64,000 nucleotides of DNA from Vibrio navarrensis. Its GTDB lineage: Bacteria; Pseudomonadota; Gammaproteobacteria; Enterobacterales; Vibrionaceae. The notes beneath the pieces are model-generated. The model made no database searches and had not been told where the DNA came from. It saw nothing but the letters and a program-made list of their open reading frames with translations. Where the stretch lies: assembly GCF_000764325.1 (NCBI RefSeq), contig NZ_JMCG01000002.1, positions 744,001-808,000 on the forward strand, written 5' to 3'. Within the stretch, counting starts at the first letter, position 1. The number at the start of each line of letters is the position of its first letter. A program made the translations under genes and the position numbers. This document shows, piece after piece, positions 11,352 through 21,403 of the stretch.

Positions 11352-12221
11352 ATGGATGCATTGCACTACTATCCTTGGCTGTATGTTGGCCTAGCGGCGT
11401 TATTTGGCTTGATTGTCGGTAGCTTTCTCAACGTGGTTATCTATCGCTTGCCGAAAATGATGGAACTGGAGTGGCAACGGGAATGTGCCGATGCCTTTCC
11501 TCAATACGCCATCCCTGCGCCGAAGGAAACTCTCACTCTTAGCACGCCGCGTTCCACTTGCCCAACGTGCCATACGCCGATTCGTATCCGCGATAACATT
11601 CCGCTGCTGAGTTGGTTTTTGCTCAAAGGGCGCTGTCATCAGTGTCAAAGCAAGATCAGTGGCCGCTATCCAGCAGTTGAGCTGCTCAGCGCAACCCTAT
11701 GCGCCTTGGTGGCGTGGAAATTTGGCTACAGCCTTTACTCGCTGGCACTGCTGTTTTTCACCTTTACCTTGATCGCTGCGACCTTTATCGATCTCGATAC
11801 CATGCTATTACCAGATCAACTGACCCTGCCTTTAACTTGGTCCGGTATTGCCCTTGCGCTGCTGGAAATCAGCCCTGTCTCTTTGCAAAACTCGGTGATT
11901 GGCGCCATGGCAGGCTACCTCTGCCTTTGGTCTGTCTATCACCTTTTCCGTCTGATGACAGGCAAAGAAGGCATGGGGTATGGCGATTTTAAGTTATTGG
12001 CAGCGCTCGGTGCTTGGCTAGGCTGGCAATCACTTCTGATGATCATTTTGCTCTCTTCGGTGGTTGGGCTAGTCTTTGGCCTGATCCAACTTCGCTTACA
12101 AAAACAGGGCATCGAAAAAGCGTTTCCTTTTGGCCCCTATCTCGCCATCGCCGGCTGGGTCGCATTGATGTGGGGCGAGTCGTTAATGAGTTGGTATTTC
12201 AGCGTAATGATGGGGGCGTAA
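11352..12221 (+). CDS. pilD: Prepilin peptidase / N-methyltransferase PilD
   Basis: Inner-membrane aspartic protease that cleaves and N-methylates type IV prepilins and usually also type II secretion pseudopilins. With the start [10 protein letters not shown] the protein has 289 residues, the normal length; an upstream ATG at 11244 would add 36 atypical residues. Visible features are the first membrane helix, a cytoplasmic zinc loop with CPTC and CHQC, and the two catalytic Asp motifs (in DLDTMLLPD and GYGDFKLL). It is the last pil gene and ends 1 bp before the coaE start. Confidence 0.95.
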   Translation: MDALHYYPWLYVGLAALFGLIVGSFLNVVIYRLPKMMELEWQRECADAFPQYAIPAPKETLTLSTPRSTCPTCHTPIRIRDNIPLLSWFLLKGRCHQCQSKISGRYPAVELLSATLCALVAWKFGYSLYSLALLFFTFTLIAATFIDLDTMLLPDQLTLPLTWSGIALALLEISPVSLQNSVIGAMAGYLCLWSVYHLFRLMTGKEGMGYGDFKLLAALGAWLGWQSLLMIILLSSVVGLVFGLIQLRLQKQGIEKAFPFGPYLAIAGWVALMWGESLMSWYFSVMMGA

Positions 12222-12222
12222 G

Positions 12223-12831
12223 ATGGCGTTTGTCGTCGGTTTAACAGGCGGTATCGCCAGTGGTAAAACAACCGTAGCCAACCTTTTTCATCACCATTTT
12301 TCGATTGATATGGTTGATGCCGATGTGGTCGCTCGTCAGGTTGTCGAGCCTGATACCCCGGGGCTTGCCGCAATTGTTGACCATTTCGGCGCAGAAATAC
12401 TTTTGCCCGATGGCCGTTTAAATCGCGCCAGATTACGCGAACGGATTTTCTCTCACCCAGCAGAGAAGCAGTGGTTAAATCAATTGCTTCATCCATTGAT
12501 TCGGCAAAAGATGATTGACGACTTGCGCTGCGTGCAATCGGCTTACGCTCTGTTGGTGGTTCCCTTACTGGTGGAAAACCAACTGCAAAGCTTGTGCGAT
12601 CGTGTGTTAGTCGTGGATGTTGATGAGCAAACGCAAATTGAACGCACAATGCGACGTGATGGTGTGGAGGAAACGCAGGTCAAAGCGATCCTCCAGTCAC
12701 AAGCCAGCCGCCGAGAACGTCTCGCCATCGCGAATGATGTGATTAAAAATAACGCAACAGACCAAGATCTTTTGCTGCAAGTCACAAATTTACATCAAAA
12801 GTACCTAGCCATGAGCCAGCAAAATCGGTGA
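12223..12831 (+). CDS. coaE: Dephospho-CoA kinase
   Basis: Catalyses the final step of coenzyme A synthesis, ATP-dependent phosphorylation of dephospho-CoA. It has 202 residues, a standard length. The P-loop GLTGGIASGKTT lies at residues 6-17 and DADVVARQVV, the conserved acceptor-binding segment, follows. It begins 1 bp after the pilD stop, so it is probably translationally coupled. The order pilD-coaE-zapD-yacG is conserved in gammaproteobacteria. Confidence 0.97.
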   Translation: MAFVVGLTGGIASGKTTVANLFHHHFSIDMVDADVVARQVVEPDTPGLAAIVDHFGAEILLPDGRLNRARLRERIFSHPAEKQWLNQLLHPLIRQKMIDDLRCVQSAYALLVVPLLVENQLQSLCDRVLVVDVDEQTQIERTMRRDGVEETQVKAILQSQASRRERLAIANDVIKNNATDQDLLLQVTNLHQKYLAMSQQNR

Positions 12832-12863
12832 AAATAAGTGAGAAACGTTTACAGGCCAGTTAG

Positions 12864-13604
12864 ATGACCACGCACAAATTCGAACATCCATTAAATGAAA
12901 AAACGCGTATTTACCTGAGAGTGGAGTCACTCTTAAGGCAGGCTCACGTAGCTTCCTGTTTTGCGGAAAATCATCAGTACCAGCTTTTTTTCCGTTCGAT
13001 CTTCGACTTATTGGAGATTTTTGAACAAATTCAACTCAAAAGCGAACTGGCTAAAGATATTGAAAAGCAGCGCTTGCTGTACCGCAGTTGGTTGGATGTC
13101 GACGGCGTGGATCAAGTCACCCTGCGTTCTCTGCTTGATGAAGCCGATCGCACTCACAGCGCTTTGATGCATGCCGAACGTTTTGGCCAATCACTCAAAG
13201 AAGATCGCTTTCTCAGCTCGATTCGTCAACGTTTTAGCCTACCCGGCGGCTCTTGCTGCTTTGATTTGCCCGCCTTGCATTATTGGCTGCATTTACCACT
13301 AGAGCGCAAAAAGCACGACGCACAAAAGTGGCTCAATAGTCTACAACCGCTCTCAGACGCTCTGCATCTGTGGCTGAAACTGACTCGGGAAACTGGCTAT
13401 TTCAGGAGCCAGATCGCACGCAATGGTTTCTTCCAAAGTGATGCTGAAGAAGCGAACATCCTTCGCCTGCATATCCCGATGGAGTTTGGTGTTTATCCGA
13501 TGATTTCCGGACATAAAAATCGCTTTGCCATCAAGTTCATTAGCTTTGAAACTGGTCAAGCCTGCAGTCAAGACGTGAGTTTTGATTTGGCGGTTTGCAG
13601 TTAA
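12864..13604 (+). CDS. zapD: Cell division protein ZapD
   Basis: Cytoplasmic FtsZ-bundling protein (formerly YacF) that stabilises the Z ring. The 246-residue protein matches the family in length and contains its typical helical N-terminal part ([16 protein letters not shown]) and a beta-rich C-terminal part. It lies between coaE and yacG, as in E. coli. Confidence 0.95.
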   Translation: MTTHKFEHPLNEKTRIYLRVESLLRQAHVASCFAENHQYQLFFRSIFDLLEIFEQIQLKSELAKDIEKQRLLYRSWLDVDGVDQVTLRSLLDEADRTHSALMHAERFGQSLKEDRFLSSIRQRFSLPGGSCCFDLPALHYWLHLPLERKKHDAQKWLNSLQPLSDALHLWLKLTRETGYFRSQIARNGFFQSDAEEANILRLHIPMEFGVYPMISGHKNRFAIKFISFETGQACSQDVSFDLAVCS

Positions 13605-13688
13605 GGTTCACGCTTTTCATTATGTTCATTTCGCTTTGCGTTACTATTTTGTTGTTCGCAAATCCATTCGTTTTACGGTTCTATCGCT

Positions 13689-13883
13689 ATGAAAAAAATC
13701 ACTATAGTTAAATGCCCTCAATGTGCCACGGAAGTGGAATGGGGCGAGCAAAGCCCACATCGCCCGTTTTGCAGTAAAAAATGCCAAATGATCGATTTTG
13801 GTGAATGGGCCGACGAAGAGAAGGCTATCCCGGGCGCACCGGATATGTCTGATAGTGATGGTTGGTCGGAAGAGCAGTACTAA
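13689..13883 (+). CDS. yacG: DNA gyrase inhibitor / zinc-binding protein YacG
   Basis: Small protein of 64 residues with a four-cysteine zinc site (CPQC near residue 9 and CSKKC near residue 28). The E. coli homologue binds GyrB and inhibits gyrase. It has an acidic C-terminal tail. It ends the pilABCD-coaE-zapD-yacG run and is followed by a heptamer repeat and a terminator. Confidence 0.94.
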   Translation: MKKITIVKCPQCATEVEWGEQSPHRPFCSKKCQMIDFGEWADEEKAIPGAPDMSDSDGWSEEQY

Positions 13884-13888
13884 GCGAG

Positions 13889-13932
13889 GGTGCTAGGTGC
13901 TAGGTGCTAGGTGCTAGGTGCTAGGTGCTAGG
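13889..13932. repeat. Heptanucleotide tandem repeat, six GGTGCTA copies
   Basis: Six perfect head-to-tail copies of GGTGCTA plus a partial GG, starting 6 bp after the yacG stop and ending just before its terminator. It is non-coding and is a likely variable-number locus. Confidence 0.95.
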
Positions 13933-13937
13933 AATTG

Positions 13938-13971
13938 AAAAGGGTTGATGGTAACGCGTCAACCTTTTTTA
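13938..13971 (+). terminator. Intrinsic terminator of yacG
   Basis: Stem AAGGGTTGA / TCAACCTTTT around a 10-nt loop, with a run of T residues. It ends the rightward transcript. Confidence 0.75.
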
Positions 13972-14045
13972 TTTGGTCGTTTTTACCATTTTACTCTAGG
14001 CCGCAAGCCGAGCCATTTCGCCAACTGTGCGAATTTAGTGATACA

Positions 14046-14075
14046 AAAAAGCGGAGCCAGCAGGCTCCGCTTTTT
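14046..14075 (-). terminator. Intrinsic terminator of the rpsP-rplS operon
   Basis: Stem AAAAAGCGGAGCC / GGCTCCGCTTTTT with an AGCA loop, 24 bp past the rplS stop. The flanking A and T runs make it bidirectional. Confidence 0.9.
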
Positions 14076-14099
14076 ACTATGAGAACGCGAGTTCTAGCA

Positions 14100-14453
14100 T
14101 TACTTCTTAGTAAGCTTCTCTTTGATACGAGCAGCTTTACCAGATAGGTCGCGTAGGTAGTACAGTTTGGCACGACGTACTGCACCGCGGCGTTTCACTT
14201 CAATGCTAGCAACTACTGGAGAGTGAGTTTGGAACGTACGCTCAACACCTTCACCGTTAGAAATCTTACGTACAGTGAATGCAGAGTGTAGACCACGGTT
14301 ACGGATTGCGATTACAACGCCTTCGAAAGCCTGTAGACGCTCACGGTCACCTTCTTTTACCTTAACTTGAACAACAACAGTGTCACCTGGTGCAAATTTA
14401 GGTAGGTCTTGCTTCATTTGCTCTTGCTCAAGAGCTTTGATGATGTTACTCAT
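14100..14453 (-). CDS. rplS: 50S ribosomal protein L19
   Basis: Large-subunit protein located at the 30S-50S interface. The 117-residue sequence matches bacterial L19 over its full length ([14 protein letters not shown] at the start, [10 protein letters not shown] in the middle). It is last in the rpsP-rimM-trmD-rplS operon, 42 bp after trmD, in the widely conserved gene order. Confidence 0.98.
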   Translation of the reverse strand: MSNIIKALEQEQMKQDLPKFAPGDTVVVQVKVKEGDRERLQAFEGVVIAIRNRGLHSAFTVRKISNGEGVERTFQTHSPVVASIEVKRRGAVRRAKLYYLRDLSGKAARIKEKLTKK

Positions 14454-14495
14454 TTTTAAAATTTCCTAGAATAAACTGATACTAAATTAAATAGG

Positions 14496-15245
14496 TTACT
14501 TACGCTTAGAGTGAGTTTCTTCAATAAACTCGGCAAGTAATTGTTCCTGTTCGTCAGTCAGAGCTAGGTTTTCCAGGAGCTCTGGTCTTCTTTGCCAGGT
14601 ACGGCCTAACGACTGTTTCAGTCGCCAGCGACGAATTTCCTTGTGGTTGCCTGACATCAGCACCGCAGGTACTTGTTTGTCATCCAACACTTCAGGACGC
14701 GTATAGTGAGGGCAATCTAACAAGCCATTGGCGAAAGAATCTTCTTCCGCTGACGCAAAATCCCCAAGTACGCCCGGAATAAACCGAGACACTGCGTCAA
14801 TTAACGTCATGGCTGGCAGCTCACCACCCGTCATCACAAAATCACCAATTGACCATTCTTCGTCAACTTCTGCTTGAATGACACGCTCATCTATCCCTTC
14901 GTAGCGACCACAAATCAGTAACATGTTCTGATTGGTTGACAGTTCTTCTACGCCTCTTTGGTCGAGTTTGCGACCTTGAGGAGAGAGATAAATGACTTTC
15001 GTCTTACCCGGTGAGGCTTGTTTGGCTGCATGAATGGCATCGCGCAAAGGCTGAACCATCATCAACATACCGGGGCCACCACCGTAAGGTCTATCATCAA
15101 CAGTGCGATGTTTGTCGTGAGTGAAATCGCGAGGATTCCATGTCTCAATCGACAGTAGACCTTTCTTAACCGCTTGACCTGTTACTCCAAAATCGGTAAC
15201 AGAACGGAACATTTCAGGAAATAGGCTAATAATGCCAACCCACAT
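14496..15245 (-). CDS. trmD: tRNA (guanine-N1-)-methyltransferase TrmD
   Basis: Methylates G37 next to the anticodon in tRNAs reading CUN, CCN and CGG codons, which prevents +1 frameshifting. The 249-residue SPOUT-class protein contains the deep-trefoil-knot segments ([39 protein letters not shown]). Third gene of the rpsP operon. Confidence 0.98.
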   Translation of the reverse strand: MWVGIISLFPEMFRSVTDFGVTGQAVKKGLLSIETWNPRDFTHDKHRTVDDRPYGGGPGMLMMVQPLRDAIHAAKQASPGKTKVIYLSPQGRKLDQRGVEELSTNQNMLLICGRYEGIDERVIQAEVDEEWSIGDFVMTGGELPAMTLIDAVSRFIPGVLGDFASAEEDSFANGLLDCPHYTRPEVLDDKQVPAVLMSGNHKEIRRWRLKQSLGRTWQRRPELLENLALTDEQEQLLAEFIEETHSKRK

Positions 15246-15272
15246 GTGTATCTCGCTCTGAGGTTTTGGAGC

Positions 15273-15797
15273 TTAGAATCCAGGATCCCAGTCAACTTCG
15301 ATCCGTTGAGCTTGGCGATCAACGTTAATGATCACTTGCTCTTCAAGGAACGGAATTAATCGTTCCTTCTGCCCAAAAGCATCTTTTAGATTTGCTTTAA
15401 CCACCAGAACATCGTTGGAGCCCGTTTCCAGCATGTCTGTCACGACACCCAGATCGTAACCTTGTGTGGTTACTACGTTCATTCCAAACAATTCTCGCCA
15501 GTAGAACTCATCTTCTGACAATTCTGGCAATACAGCAGGGTCAATGGAGATTTCAAGGTTGGTCAGCAGATGCGCATCTTCACGCACATCAATACCGTCC
15601 AGCTTTACCACCATACCTTTGTTATGGCGTTTCCAGCTTTCGACCTTGTACTCGACCCACACGCCTTTTTGGTTAATATACCAAGGGCTGTAATCAAATA
15701 TGCTTTCGGCATTGTCTGTGTAGGAAAAAACTTTGAGCCAACCACGAATGCCGTAAGTAGAACCAAATTTACCAACTACAATTCGTTCTTCACTCAT
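15273..15797 (-). CDS. rimM: Ribosome maturation factor RimM
   Basis: 30S-associated assembly factor that binds S19 and helps mature the 3' domain of 16S rRNA. It has an N-terminal beta-barrel domain ([17 protein letters not shown]) and a C-terminal PRC-barrel. I prefer the ATG at 15797 (174 residues, [13 protein letters not shown]) because AAAGGT is well placed before it. In-frame ATGs at 15821 and 15815 have weaker signals and would give up to 182 residues. Second gene of the operon. Confidence 0.93.
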   Translation of the reverse strand: MSEERIVVGKFGSTYGIRGWLKVFSYTDNAESIFDYSPWYINQKGVWVEYKVESWKRHNKGMVVKLDGIDVREDAHLLTNLEISIDPAVLPELSEDEFYWRELFGMNVVTTQGYDLGVVTDMLETGSNDVLVVKANLKDAFGQKERLIPFLEEQVIINVDRQAQRIEVDWDPGF

Positions 15798-15835
15798 TGT
15801 TTCTTTACCTTTCATCGACATAACTAGTTTCTAAA

Positions 15836-16084
15836 TTAAGCCGCTTTTTGAGCGTCTTTAACTAGCTTAGCAACGCGGTCAGATAGAGATGCGCCTTGAC
15901 CAACCCAGTGGTTAACGCGATCTAGGTCGATACGTAGACCTTCTTCTTGGCCTTGTGCAGTTGGGTTAAAGAAACCCACTTTCTCGATGAAACGGCCAGT
16001 TGCAACATTGCGGCTGTCCGCTACTACGATTTGATAGAATGGACGCTTTTTCGCGCCGTGACGTGCCAAACGAATGGTTACCAT
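15836..16084 (-). CDS. rpsP: 30S ribosomal protein S16
   Basis: Small-subunit protein required for 30S assembly. The 82-residue sequence begins with the family signature [17 protein letters not shown] and has the usual length. First gene of rpsP-rimM-trmD-rplS. A promoter-like sequence lies about 95 bp upstream. Confidence 0.98.
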   Translation of the reverse strand: MVTIRLARHGAKKRPFYQIVVADSRNVATGRFIEKVGFFNPTAQGQEEGLRIDLDRVNHWVGQGASLSDRVAKLVKDAQKAA

Positions 16085-16177
16085 GTCGTCCTCTTTGCTT
16101 TCTCAAAAATAAAATTAACCCCAGAAACCATCTATCACTAAACAGTTTGGGGTCTCGTGCCAAAATAAAGCTCCGGA

Positions 16178-16205
16178 ATTTTACTCTTATTGCGAATCAA
16201 TGCAA
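16178..16205 (-). promoter_or_regulatory. Putative sigma-70 promoter of the rpsP operon
   Basis: On the minus strand, TTGCAT (-35) and TAAAAT (-10) are separated by 16 bp, about 95 bp before the rpsP ATG. Pattern match only. Between this site and the ffh hairpin at 16303 I see nothing else. Confidence 0.45.
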
Positions 16206-16302
16206 GGGGAATAGCCATTTTTTCGCCAACATAAGTTGCAATTCAAGTTTGTGATGAAGATAACAGCTTGAAAGATGGGGAGGGAGAGCTCGAGCAGAGT
16301 TT

Positions 16303-16333
16303 TGGGTTCTAGCGCTTTGGTCGCTAGAACCCA
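16303..16333 (-). terminator. Strong hairpin directly after ffh
   Basis: Perfect 12-bp arms TGGGTTCTAGCG / CGCTAGAACCCA around a 7-nt loop, 8 bp past the ffh stop codon. There is no T run on the transcribed strand, so the termination mechanism is uncertain. Confidence 0.55.
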
Positions 16334-16340
16334 GTGTGGT

Positions 16341-17720
16341 TTAGCGGCCGAATGGGTTGAAACCACCGCCGCCCATGCCACCCATCATGCCCTGCATATT
16401 GCGCATCATGCCTTTGATGCCGCCTTTTTGCATTTTCTTCATCATCTTCTGCATTTGGGTAAATTGCTTAAGAAGACGGTTGACATCTTGCACCTGAGTA
16501 CCAGAACCCGCCGCGATGCGCTTCTTACGCGAGCCTTTGATCAGATCAGGGTTTTGACGCTCTTTCATTGTCATCGAGTTAATGATGGCTTCCATCTGCT
16601 TGAACATCTTGTCATCGACTTTGTCTTTGATGTCTGAAGGCAGCTGCGACATGCCCGGTAATTTGTCGAGCATACCCATCATACCACCCATGTTTTGCAT
16701 CTGGCCAAGCTGCTCGCGGAAATCTTCTAGATCAAAGCCTTTCTTCTCTTTGAACTTCTGAGCGAGCTTTTGTGCTTTTTCATGGTCGACATTACGCTGC
16801 AGATCTTCAATCAACGACAGTACGTCGCCCATCCCCAGAATGCGTGACGCCACACGATCCGGATGGAAAGGCTCTAGCGCGTCGGTCTTTTCACCCACAC
16901 CCAAGAACTTAATTGGCTTACCAGTAATATGGCGCACAGAGAGCGCCGCACCGCCGCGAGCATCACCATCTACTTTAGTCAGGATCACGCCGGTTAATGG
17001 CAGCGCATCACCGAAGGCTTTCGCGGTATTGGCCGCGTCTTGACCCGTCATGGCATCAACCACAAACAAGGTTTCGACTGGCTTGATGGCCGAGTGAAGT
17101 TGCTGAATTTCCGCCATCATGGCTTCATCAATCGCTAAACGGCCAGCGGTATCGACGATCAAAACATCGAAGAATTTCTTCTTCGCGTGATCAATGGCGG
17201 CATTGGCGATATCAAGCGGTTTTTGATCCGGTGAGGATGGGAAAAAATCGACACCGATGTCGCTTGCCAAGGTTTCGAGCTGTTTGATCGCCGCAGGGCG
17301 GTAAACGTCGGCAGAGACGACCAAAACTTTCTTTTTATCGCGCTCTTTTAATAGCTTAGATAATTTACCGACCGAGGTGGTTTTACCCGCACCTTGCAAA
17401 CCAGCCATTAGAATCACGGCAGGAGGCTGGGCAGCAAGATTAAGCGCTTCGTTCGATTCGCCCATCACCGCTTCAAGCTCACCTTGCACGATCTTGATAA
17501 ACTCTTGCCCCGGAGTGAGTGATTTCGACACTTCCACTCCGACCGCTTTTTCTTTCACGCGTGCAACAAACTCACGCACCACTGGCAAAGCGACATCCGC
17601 TTCCAGTAGAGCCATACGCACTTCACGTAGGGTATCTTTGATATTGTCTTCTGTCAGACGACCTTTGCCGCTGATATTCTTCAGCGTTCTGGATAATCGA
17701 TCCGTTAAATTCTCAAACAT
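16341..17720 (-). CDS. ffh: Signal recognition particle protein Ffh
   Basis: SRP54 GTPase that binds signal sequences and 4.5S RNA and delivers ribosomes to FtsY. It has 459 residues: N domain (1-90), G domain with GLQGAGKTT, DTAGR and TKVDGDARGG motifs, and a methionine-rich M domain from about residue 300 that ends in a Gly/Met-rich tail. Transcribed alone, divergently from ypjD. Confidence 0.98.
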   Translation of the reverse strand: MFENLTDRLSRTLKNISGKGRLTEDNIKDTLREVRMALLEADVALPVVREFVARVKEKAVGVEVSKSLTPGQEFIKIVQGELEAVMGESNEALNLAAQPPAVILMAGLQGAGKTTSVGKLSKLLKERDKKKVLVVSADVYRPAAIKQLETLASDIGVDFFPSSPDQKPLDIANAAIDHAKKKFFDVLIVDTAGRLAIDEAMMAEIQQLHSAIKPVETLFVVDAMTGQDAANTAKAFGDALPLTGVILTKVDGDARGGAALSVRHITGKPIKFLGVGEKTDALEPFHPDRVASRILGMGDVLSLIEDLQRNVDHEKAQKLAQKFKEKKGFDLEDFREQLGQMQNMGGMMGMLDKLPGMSQLPSDIKDKVDDKMFKQMEAIINSMTMKERQNPDLIKGSRKKRIAAGSGTQVQDVNRLLKQFTQMQKMMKKMQKGGIKGMMRNMQGMMGGMGGGGFNPFGR

Positions 17721-17932
17721 GCTTATCTCTTCGCTTAATCCGGCGATAAATTGTCGTGAGTATACCTTAGCCGATCGTCTAGAGATACCCGCGAAACCGC
17801 TCTAATCAACACTATTGGGGGTAAGTTATTAATTTCAATATCTCAACTCTCACCATTGTTGATGATTGAACGTAGCCCCGAACCAAGTTGCAAGGTATAC
17901 TTGCCCCATTCTTTTTGCCAACTTTCGGATAT

Positions 17933-18727
17933 ATGGACAGCATAATTGCCATCGGTGCGACGATTCTTTATGGATTAGCGATTGCGACCATAGTACCCGG
18001 GCTTTACCACCAAACGGGGATTAAAGCCAAAACGGTACTGGTGAGCGCGGTTTTAGCGCTCTGTTTTCACGCTTGGCTGTTGAGCGATCTGATTTTCGAT
18101 GGTTACGGACAAAATCTCAGCATCTTGAACGTCGCGTCTCTGATCAGTTTCCTCATCTCGCTGGTGATGAGTGCGGCGATGCTCAAAAACCGCCTGTGGT
18201 TCCTGCTGCCCGTGGTCTACAGTTTTGCGGCCATCAATCTTTCCGCCGCGACGTTTTTACCCAGCACGTTTATTAAGCACTTGGAAAATGATCCCAAGTT
18301 GCTGATCCATATCTCTCTGGCGCTATTTTCCTACGCAACACTAACCATCGGCGCCTTGTATGCGTTACAGCTGGCTTGGCTCGATCATAAATTGAAAACC
18401 AAGAAAGCTTTGGCGATCAATCCTAATTTGCCACCCTTGATGTTGGTAGAGCGTCATTTATTCAAAATTATTCTGATCGGCAATCTTCTCCTCACACTGA
18501 CGCTCATCACCGGATTTGTGTTTGTGCAAGATATGTTTGCCCAAGGGAAAGCGCACAAAGCGGTGCTCTCCTTTATTGCTTGGATTGTCTACTCGATTTT
18601 ATTGTGGTGCCACTACCAACGAGGCTGGCGCGGGAAAAAAGTCACTTGGTTTGCGGTGGCGGGAGCGACCCTTTTGACACTGGCTTATTTTGGCAGCCGC
18701 TTTGTGAAAGAGATTATTCTGAGATAG
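17933..18727 (+). CDS. ypjD: Inner-membrane cytochrome c assembly-family protein YpjD
   Basis: Polytopic protein of the CcmC/CcmF/ResC-like family, usually called YpjD or CcsA-like. The start MDSIIAIGAT gives 264 residues; an upstream ATG at 17888 would add 15 residues that do not fit the family start. About eight hydrophobic segments are visible. The precise function is not established in the family. It is divergent from ffh and upstream of the CorB-type gene, an arrangement conserved in enterics and vibrios. Confidence 0.88.
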   Translation: MDSIIAIGATILYGLAIATIVPGLYHQTGIKAKTVLVSAVLALCFHAWLLSDLIFDGYGQNLSILNVASLISFLISLVMSAAMLKNRLWFLLPVVYSFAAINLSAATFLPSTFIKHLENDPKLLIHISLALFSYATLTIGALYALQLAWLDHKLKTKKALAINPNLPPLMLVERHLFKIILIGNLLLTLTLITGFVFVQDMFAQGKAHKAVLSFIAWIVYSILLWCHYQRGWRGKKVTWFAVAGATLLTLAYFGSRFVKEIILR

Positions 18728-18836
18728 ACGTGACGCCACTTTTGACAAGCAAAAGTAAAATCTTTTATGCGACGTTGACACTAGAAACGGGTTCAGTCAT
18801 TAATTAATCAAGCTAACCAAAAGGAAATATTGAGTT

Positions 18837-20114
18837 TTGGACGACATATCTACGGGTATCTTATTTGCGCTACTCGCGTGTCTTATCGTTATTTCGGGAT
18901 ACTTTTCCGGTTCAGAAACAGGGATGATGTCACTGAACCGCTATCGGTTAAAGCACCTTGCCAATACCGGACATAAAGGAGCGAAACGAGTAGAAAAGCT
19001 CCTAAGCCGCCCCGACCGTCTTATTGGTCTGATCCTGATTGGTAACAACCTAGTCAATATTCTTGCTTCGGCCATCGCCACCATTCTTGGCATGCGTTTG
19101 TACGGCGATCTTGGGGTCGCCATTGCCACAGGGGTATTAACCTTGGTGGTGCTGGTCTTCGCCGAAGTGACACCAAAAACCGTTGCTGCGCTCTACCCTG
19201 AACGTGTCTCCTATGCCAGTAGCATACTCTTGCTACTGTTGATGAAAATCCTCTCACCGCTGGTGCTGTTGGTGAATTTTATTACCAACGGTTTTATCCG
19301 TTTGCTCGGCCTCAAGGCAAAGCATAACGGTGAAGATCACTTAAGTTCTGAAGAACTTCGTACTGTGGTGAATGAAGCCGGTAATCTCATTCCACGTCGT
19401 CACCAAGATATGCTGGTCTCTATTTTGGATCTTGAACATGTCACGGTGAACGACATCATGGTGCCACGCAACGAGATCACCGGCATTGATATCAATGACG
19501 ATTGGAAATCGATCGTACGCCAGCTCACACATTCTCCTCACGGACGCATCGTGCTGTACCGCGATAAAATTGATGAAGCGGTCGGTATGCTGCGCCTGCG
19601 TGAAGCCTATCGCTTGATGCTGGAAAAGAACGAGTTCAATAAAGAGACGTTGCTGCGCGCCGCTGACGAGGTCTATTTCATCCCTGAAAGCACACCTCTG
19701 AACGTACAGTTACTCAAATTTCAGCGTAACAAGCAGCGAATTGGCCTGATTGTTGACGAGTATGGCGACATCATCGGGCTAGTGACTTTAGAAGATATTC
19801 TCGAAGAGATTGTTGGCGAGTTCACAACCTCGATTGCGCCTAGCCTGTCTGACGAAATCACCCCACAAAACGATGGTAGCTTTCTCATTGAAGGGGCAAC
19901 TAATATTCGTGATATCAACAAAGGACTGAAGTGGAAACTGCCTACCGATGGCCCGCGCACACTCAACGGCCTGATCCTTGAGCATTTGGAAGAGATCCCC
20001 GAAAGTCACCTCAGCGTGCGGGTTGCAGGACATCCGATGGAAATCGTCGCACTGGAAGAAAACCGAATTAAGCTGGTGAAAGTATTCCCTAAACGCAAAC
20101 GAAAAAGCAGTTAA
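18837..20114 (+). CDS. CNNM/HlyC-CorC family transporter-associated protein (CorB/YfjD type)
   Basis: Membrane protein of 425 residues with an N-terminal CNNM (DUF21) transmembrane domain (about 1-180, starting FSGSETGMMSLNRYRL), a CBS-domain pair (about 200-330, VPRNEITGIDIN and GLVTLEDILEEIVGE) and a C-terminal CorC_HlyC domain. Family members take part in Mg2+/Co2+ transport or resistance. The start is TTG, placed 10 bp after AAGGAAA. It follows ypjD on the same strand. A strong terminator lies downstream. Confidence 0.9.
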   Translation: MDDISTGILFALLACLIVISGYFSGSETGMMSLNRYRLKHLANTGHKGAKRVEKLLSRPDRLIGLILIGNNLVNILASAIATILGMRLYGDLGVAIATGVLTLVVLVFAEVTPKTVAALYPERVSYASSILLLLLMKILSPLVLLVNFITNGFIRLLGLKAKHNGEDHLSSEELRTVVNEAGNLIPRRHQDMLVSILDLEHVTVNDIMVPRNEITGIDINDDWKSIVRQLTHSPHGRIVLYRDKIDEAVGMLRLREAYRLMLEKNEFNKETLLRAADEVYFIPESTPLNVQLLKFQRNKQRIGLIVDEYGDIIGLVTLEDILEEIVGEFTTSIAPSLSDEITPQNDGSFLIEGATNIRDINKGLKWKLPTDGPRTLNGLILEHLEEIPESHLSVRVAGHPMEIVALEENRIKLVKVFPKRKRKSS

Positions 20115-20136
20115 GTTATTTTTCACAATGCCAAAG

Positions 20137-20169
20137 TATAAGGCCCAGAGCATCGCTCTGGGCCTTATA
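20137..20169. terminator. Bidirectional terminator between the CorB-type gene and luxS
   Basis: Perfect 15-bp arms TATAAGGCCCAGAGC / GCTCTGGGCCTTATA with a 3-nt loop. A T run follows on the plus strand. It serves two convergent genes. Confidence 0.9.
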
Positions 20170-20202
20170 TTTTGTCTATTAACTCAAATAACTCAAAACG
20201 AA

Positions 20203-20721
20203 CTAGTCGACTTTTAACTCTTTGAGCATCTCGGCTGGCAATGCTAAGTCATCGTTTTTATTGACTGAGATACCCGCGGCGAGAATGTTGCTGGCGATCT
20301 GTTTTGCCTCTTCCAGCGAGTGCATCGCCGCCGTACCACATTGGTACTCGTTCAGCTCTGGGATCTTGTTCTGGCTTTCTACTTTCAGCACGTCTTCCAT
20401 CGACGCTTGCCACGCAGCAGCAACGCTTTGCTCTGTCGGCGCACCAATCAGGCTCATGTAAAAACCGGTGCGACATCCCATTGGCGAAATGTCAATGATC
20501 TCTACACTCTCTCCATTGAGGTGCTTGCGCATAAAGCCCGCATACAAATGCTCTAAGGTGTGGATCCCTTTTTCCGACAAAATGTCTTGGTTTGGCACAG
20601 TAAAACGCAAGTCAAACACGGTAATGGTGTCGCCTTTTGGCGTTTGCATGGTTTTGGCAACACGCACGGCCGGTGCCTGCATTCTCGTGTGATCGACGGT
20701 AAAACTATCTAATAACGGCAT
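20203..20721 (-). CDS. luxS: S-ribosylhomocysteine lyase (autoinducer-2 synthase)
   Basis: Cleaves S-ribosylhomocysteine to homocysteine and DPD, the precursor of AI-2, in the activated methyl cycle. With the start [14 protein letters not shown] it has 172 residues, as in other vibrios. AGGAGAG precedes this ATG; an in-frame ATG 12 codons upstream lacks family similarity. The metal ligands H54, H58 (HTLEH) and C128 and the catalytic C83 (MGCRTGF) are present. Downstream of gshA, as in V. cholerae. Confidence 0.98.
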   Translation of the reverse strand: MPLLDSFTVDHTRMQAPAVRVAKTMQTPKGDTITVFDLRFTVPNQDILSEKGIHTLEHLYAGFMRKHLNGESVEIIDISPMGCRTGFYMSLIGAPTEQSVAAAWQASMEDVLKVESQNKIPELNEYQCGTAAMHSLEEAKQIASNILAAGISVNKNDDLALPAEMLKELKVD

Positions 20722-20784
20722 TGCATCTCTCCTGATTGCATCGTCCCTACATTGCATGAAGGACGTGACTGGCTCACTTAAACT

Positions 20785-21378
20785 CTAAAATAGCCAGCTT
20801 CGGTTATCTTCCAACTCCTGGCGACACTGTTTCAGTTGCCAGCCATACTCTTTCGCTTGTTGCTCTACTTTGCGTGCCACCTGCAGCAGCGCAGGCTTCT
20901 TCTTATGCGTATTGCGCTTAAAACCACCACGCCCTTCATGATACGCCAAATATTGATGATACGGATCCCACAGTGAAATGCCTAGTTGCTTGCGCGTTTC
21001 ACTGGTGTACCAACCAATAAACATCAAAGAGTCGTCGAAATTGGTGCGCGAACCACCGTGCCCTGTCGCTTGCTGAAAGTCTTCCCAAGCCGGATCTTGC
21101 GCCTGAGCATAACCATAGGCACTGCTCACATGTCCCCAAGGAATAAAGCCCAGTAGATAATCTTTCGCTGGCCGCGCGTCGTGGCGAAAAGCACTTTCCT
21201 GTTTGACAAACGCCATCGCAACGTGAATAGGCGTGCCCCACTCTTTTTCCATCTCCAGCGCATCTTCATACCAGCCCGGCTTTTGCCGAAAGATATCACA
21301 CAGATTGCTTTGCTGAGTCGGTGGTGTAGTCGCGCATCCTGTCATCATCCCAAGCACAACGAATCCCAACGCTCGCAC
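20785..21378 (-). CDS. Transglycosylase SLT-like lipoprotein
   Basis: Predicted lipoprotein of 197 residues. I place the start at a GTG (21378) preceded by GGAG at good spacing. This gives the signal peptide MRALGFVVLGMMTGC, whose MTGC resembles a lipobox. A longer open frame starts at 21579 but lies inside gshA. The mature part resembles lytic-transglycosylase-like proteins, with FVKQESAFRHDA (a candidate catalytic Glu in the ES motif), AYGYAQA and LAYHEGRGG. It probably cleaves or binds peptidoglycan in the periplasm. It sits between gshA and luxS. Family membership is likely; the enzymatic role is inferred. Confidence 0.8.
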   Translation of the reverse strand: MRALGFVVLGMMTGCATTPPTQQSNLCDIFRQKPGWYEDALEMEKEWGTPIHVAMAFVKQESAFRHDARPAKDYLLGFIPWGHVSSAYGYAQAQDPAWEDFQQATGHGGSRTNFDDSLMFIGWYTSETRKQLGISLWDPYHQYLAYHEGRGGFKRNTHKKKPALLQVARKVEQQAKEYGWQLKQCRQELEDNRSWLF

Positions 21379-21403
21379 TTGCGTGCTCCAGGTGCGGCTA
21401 AAA

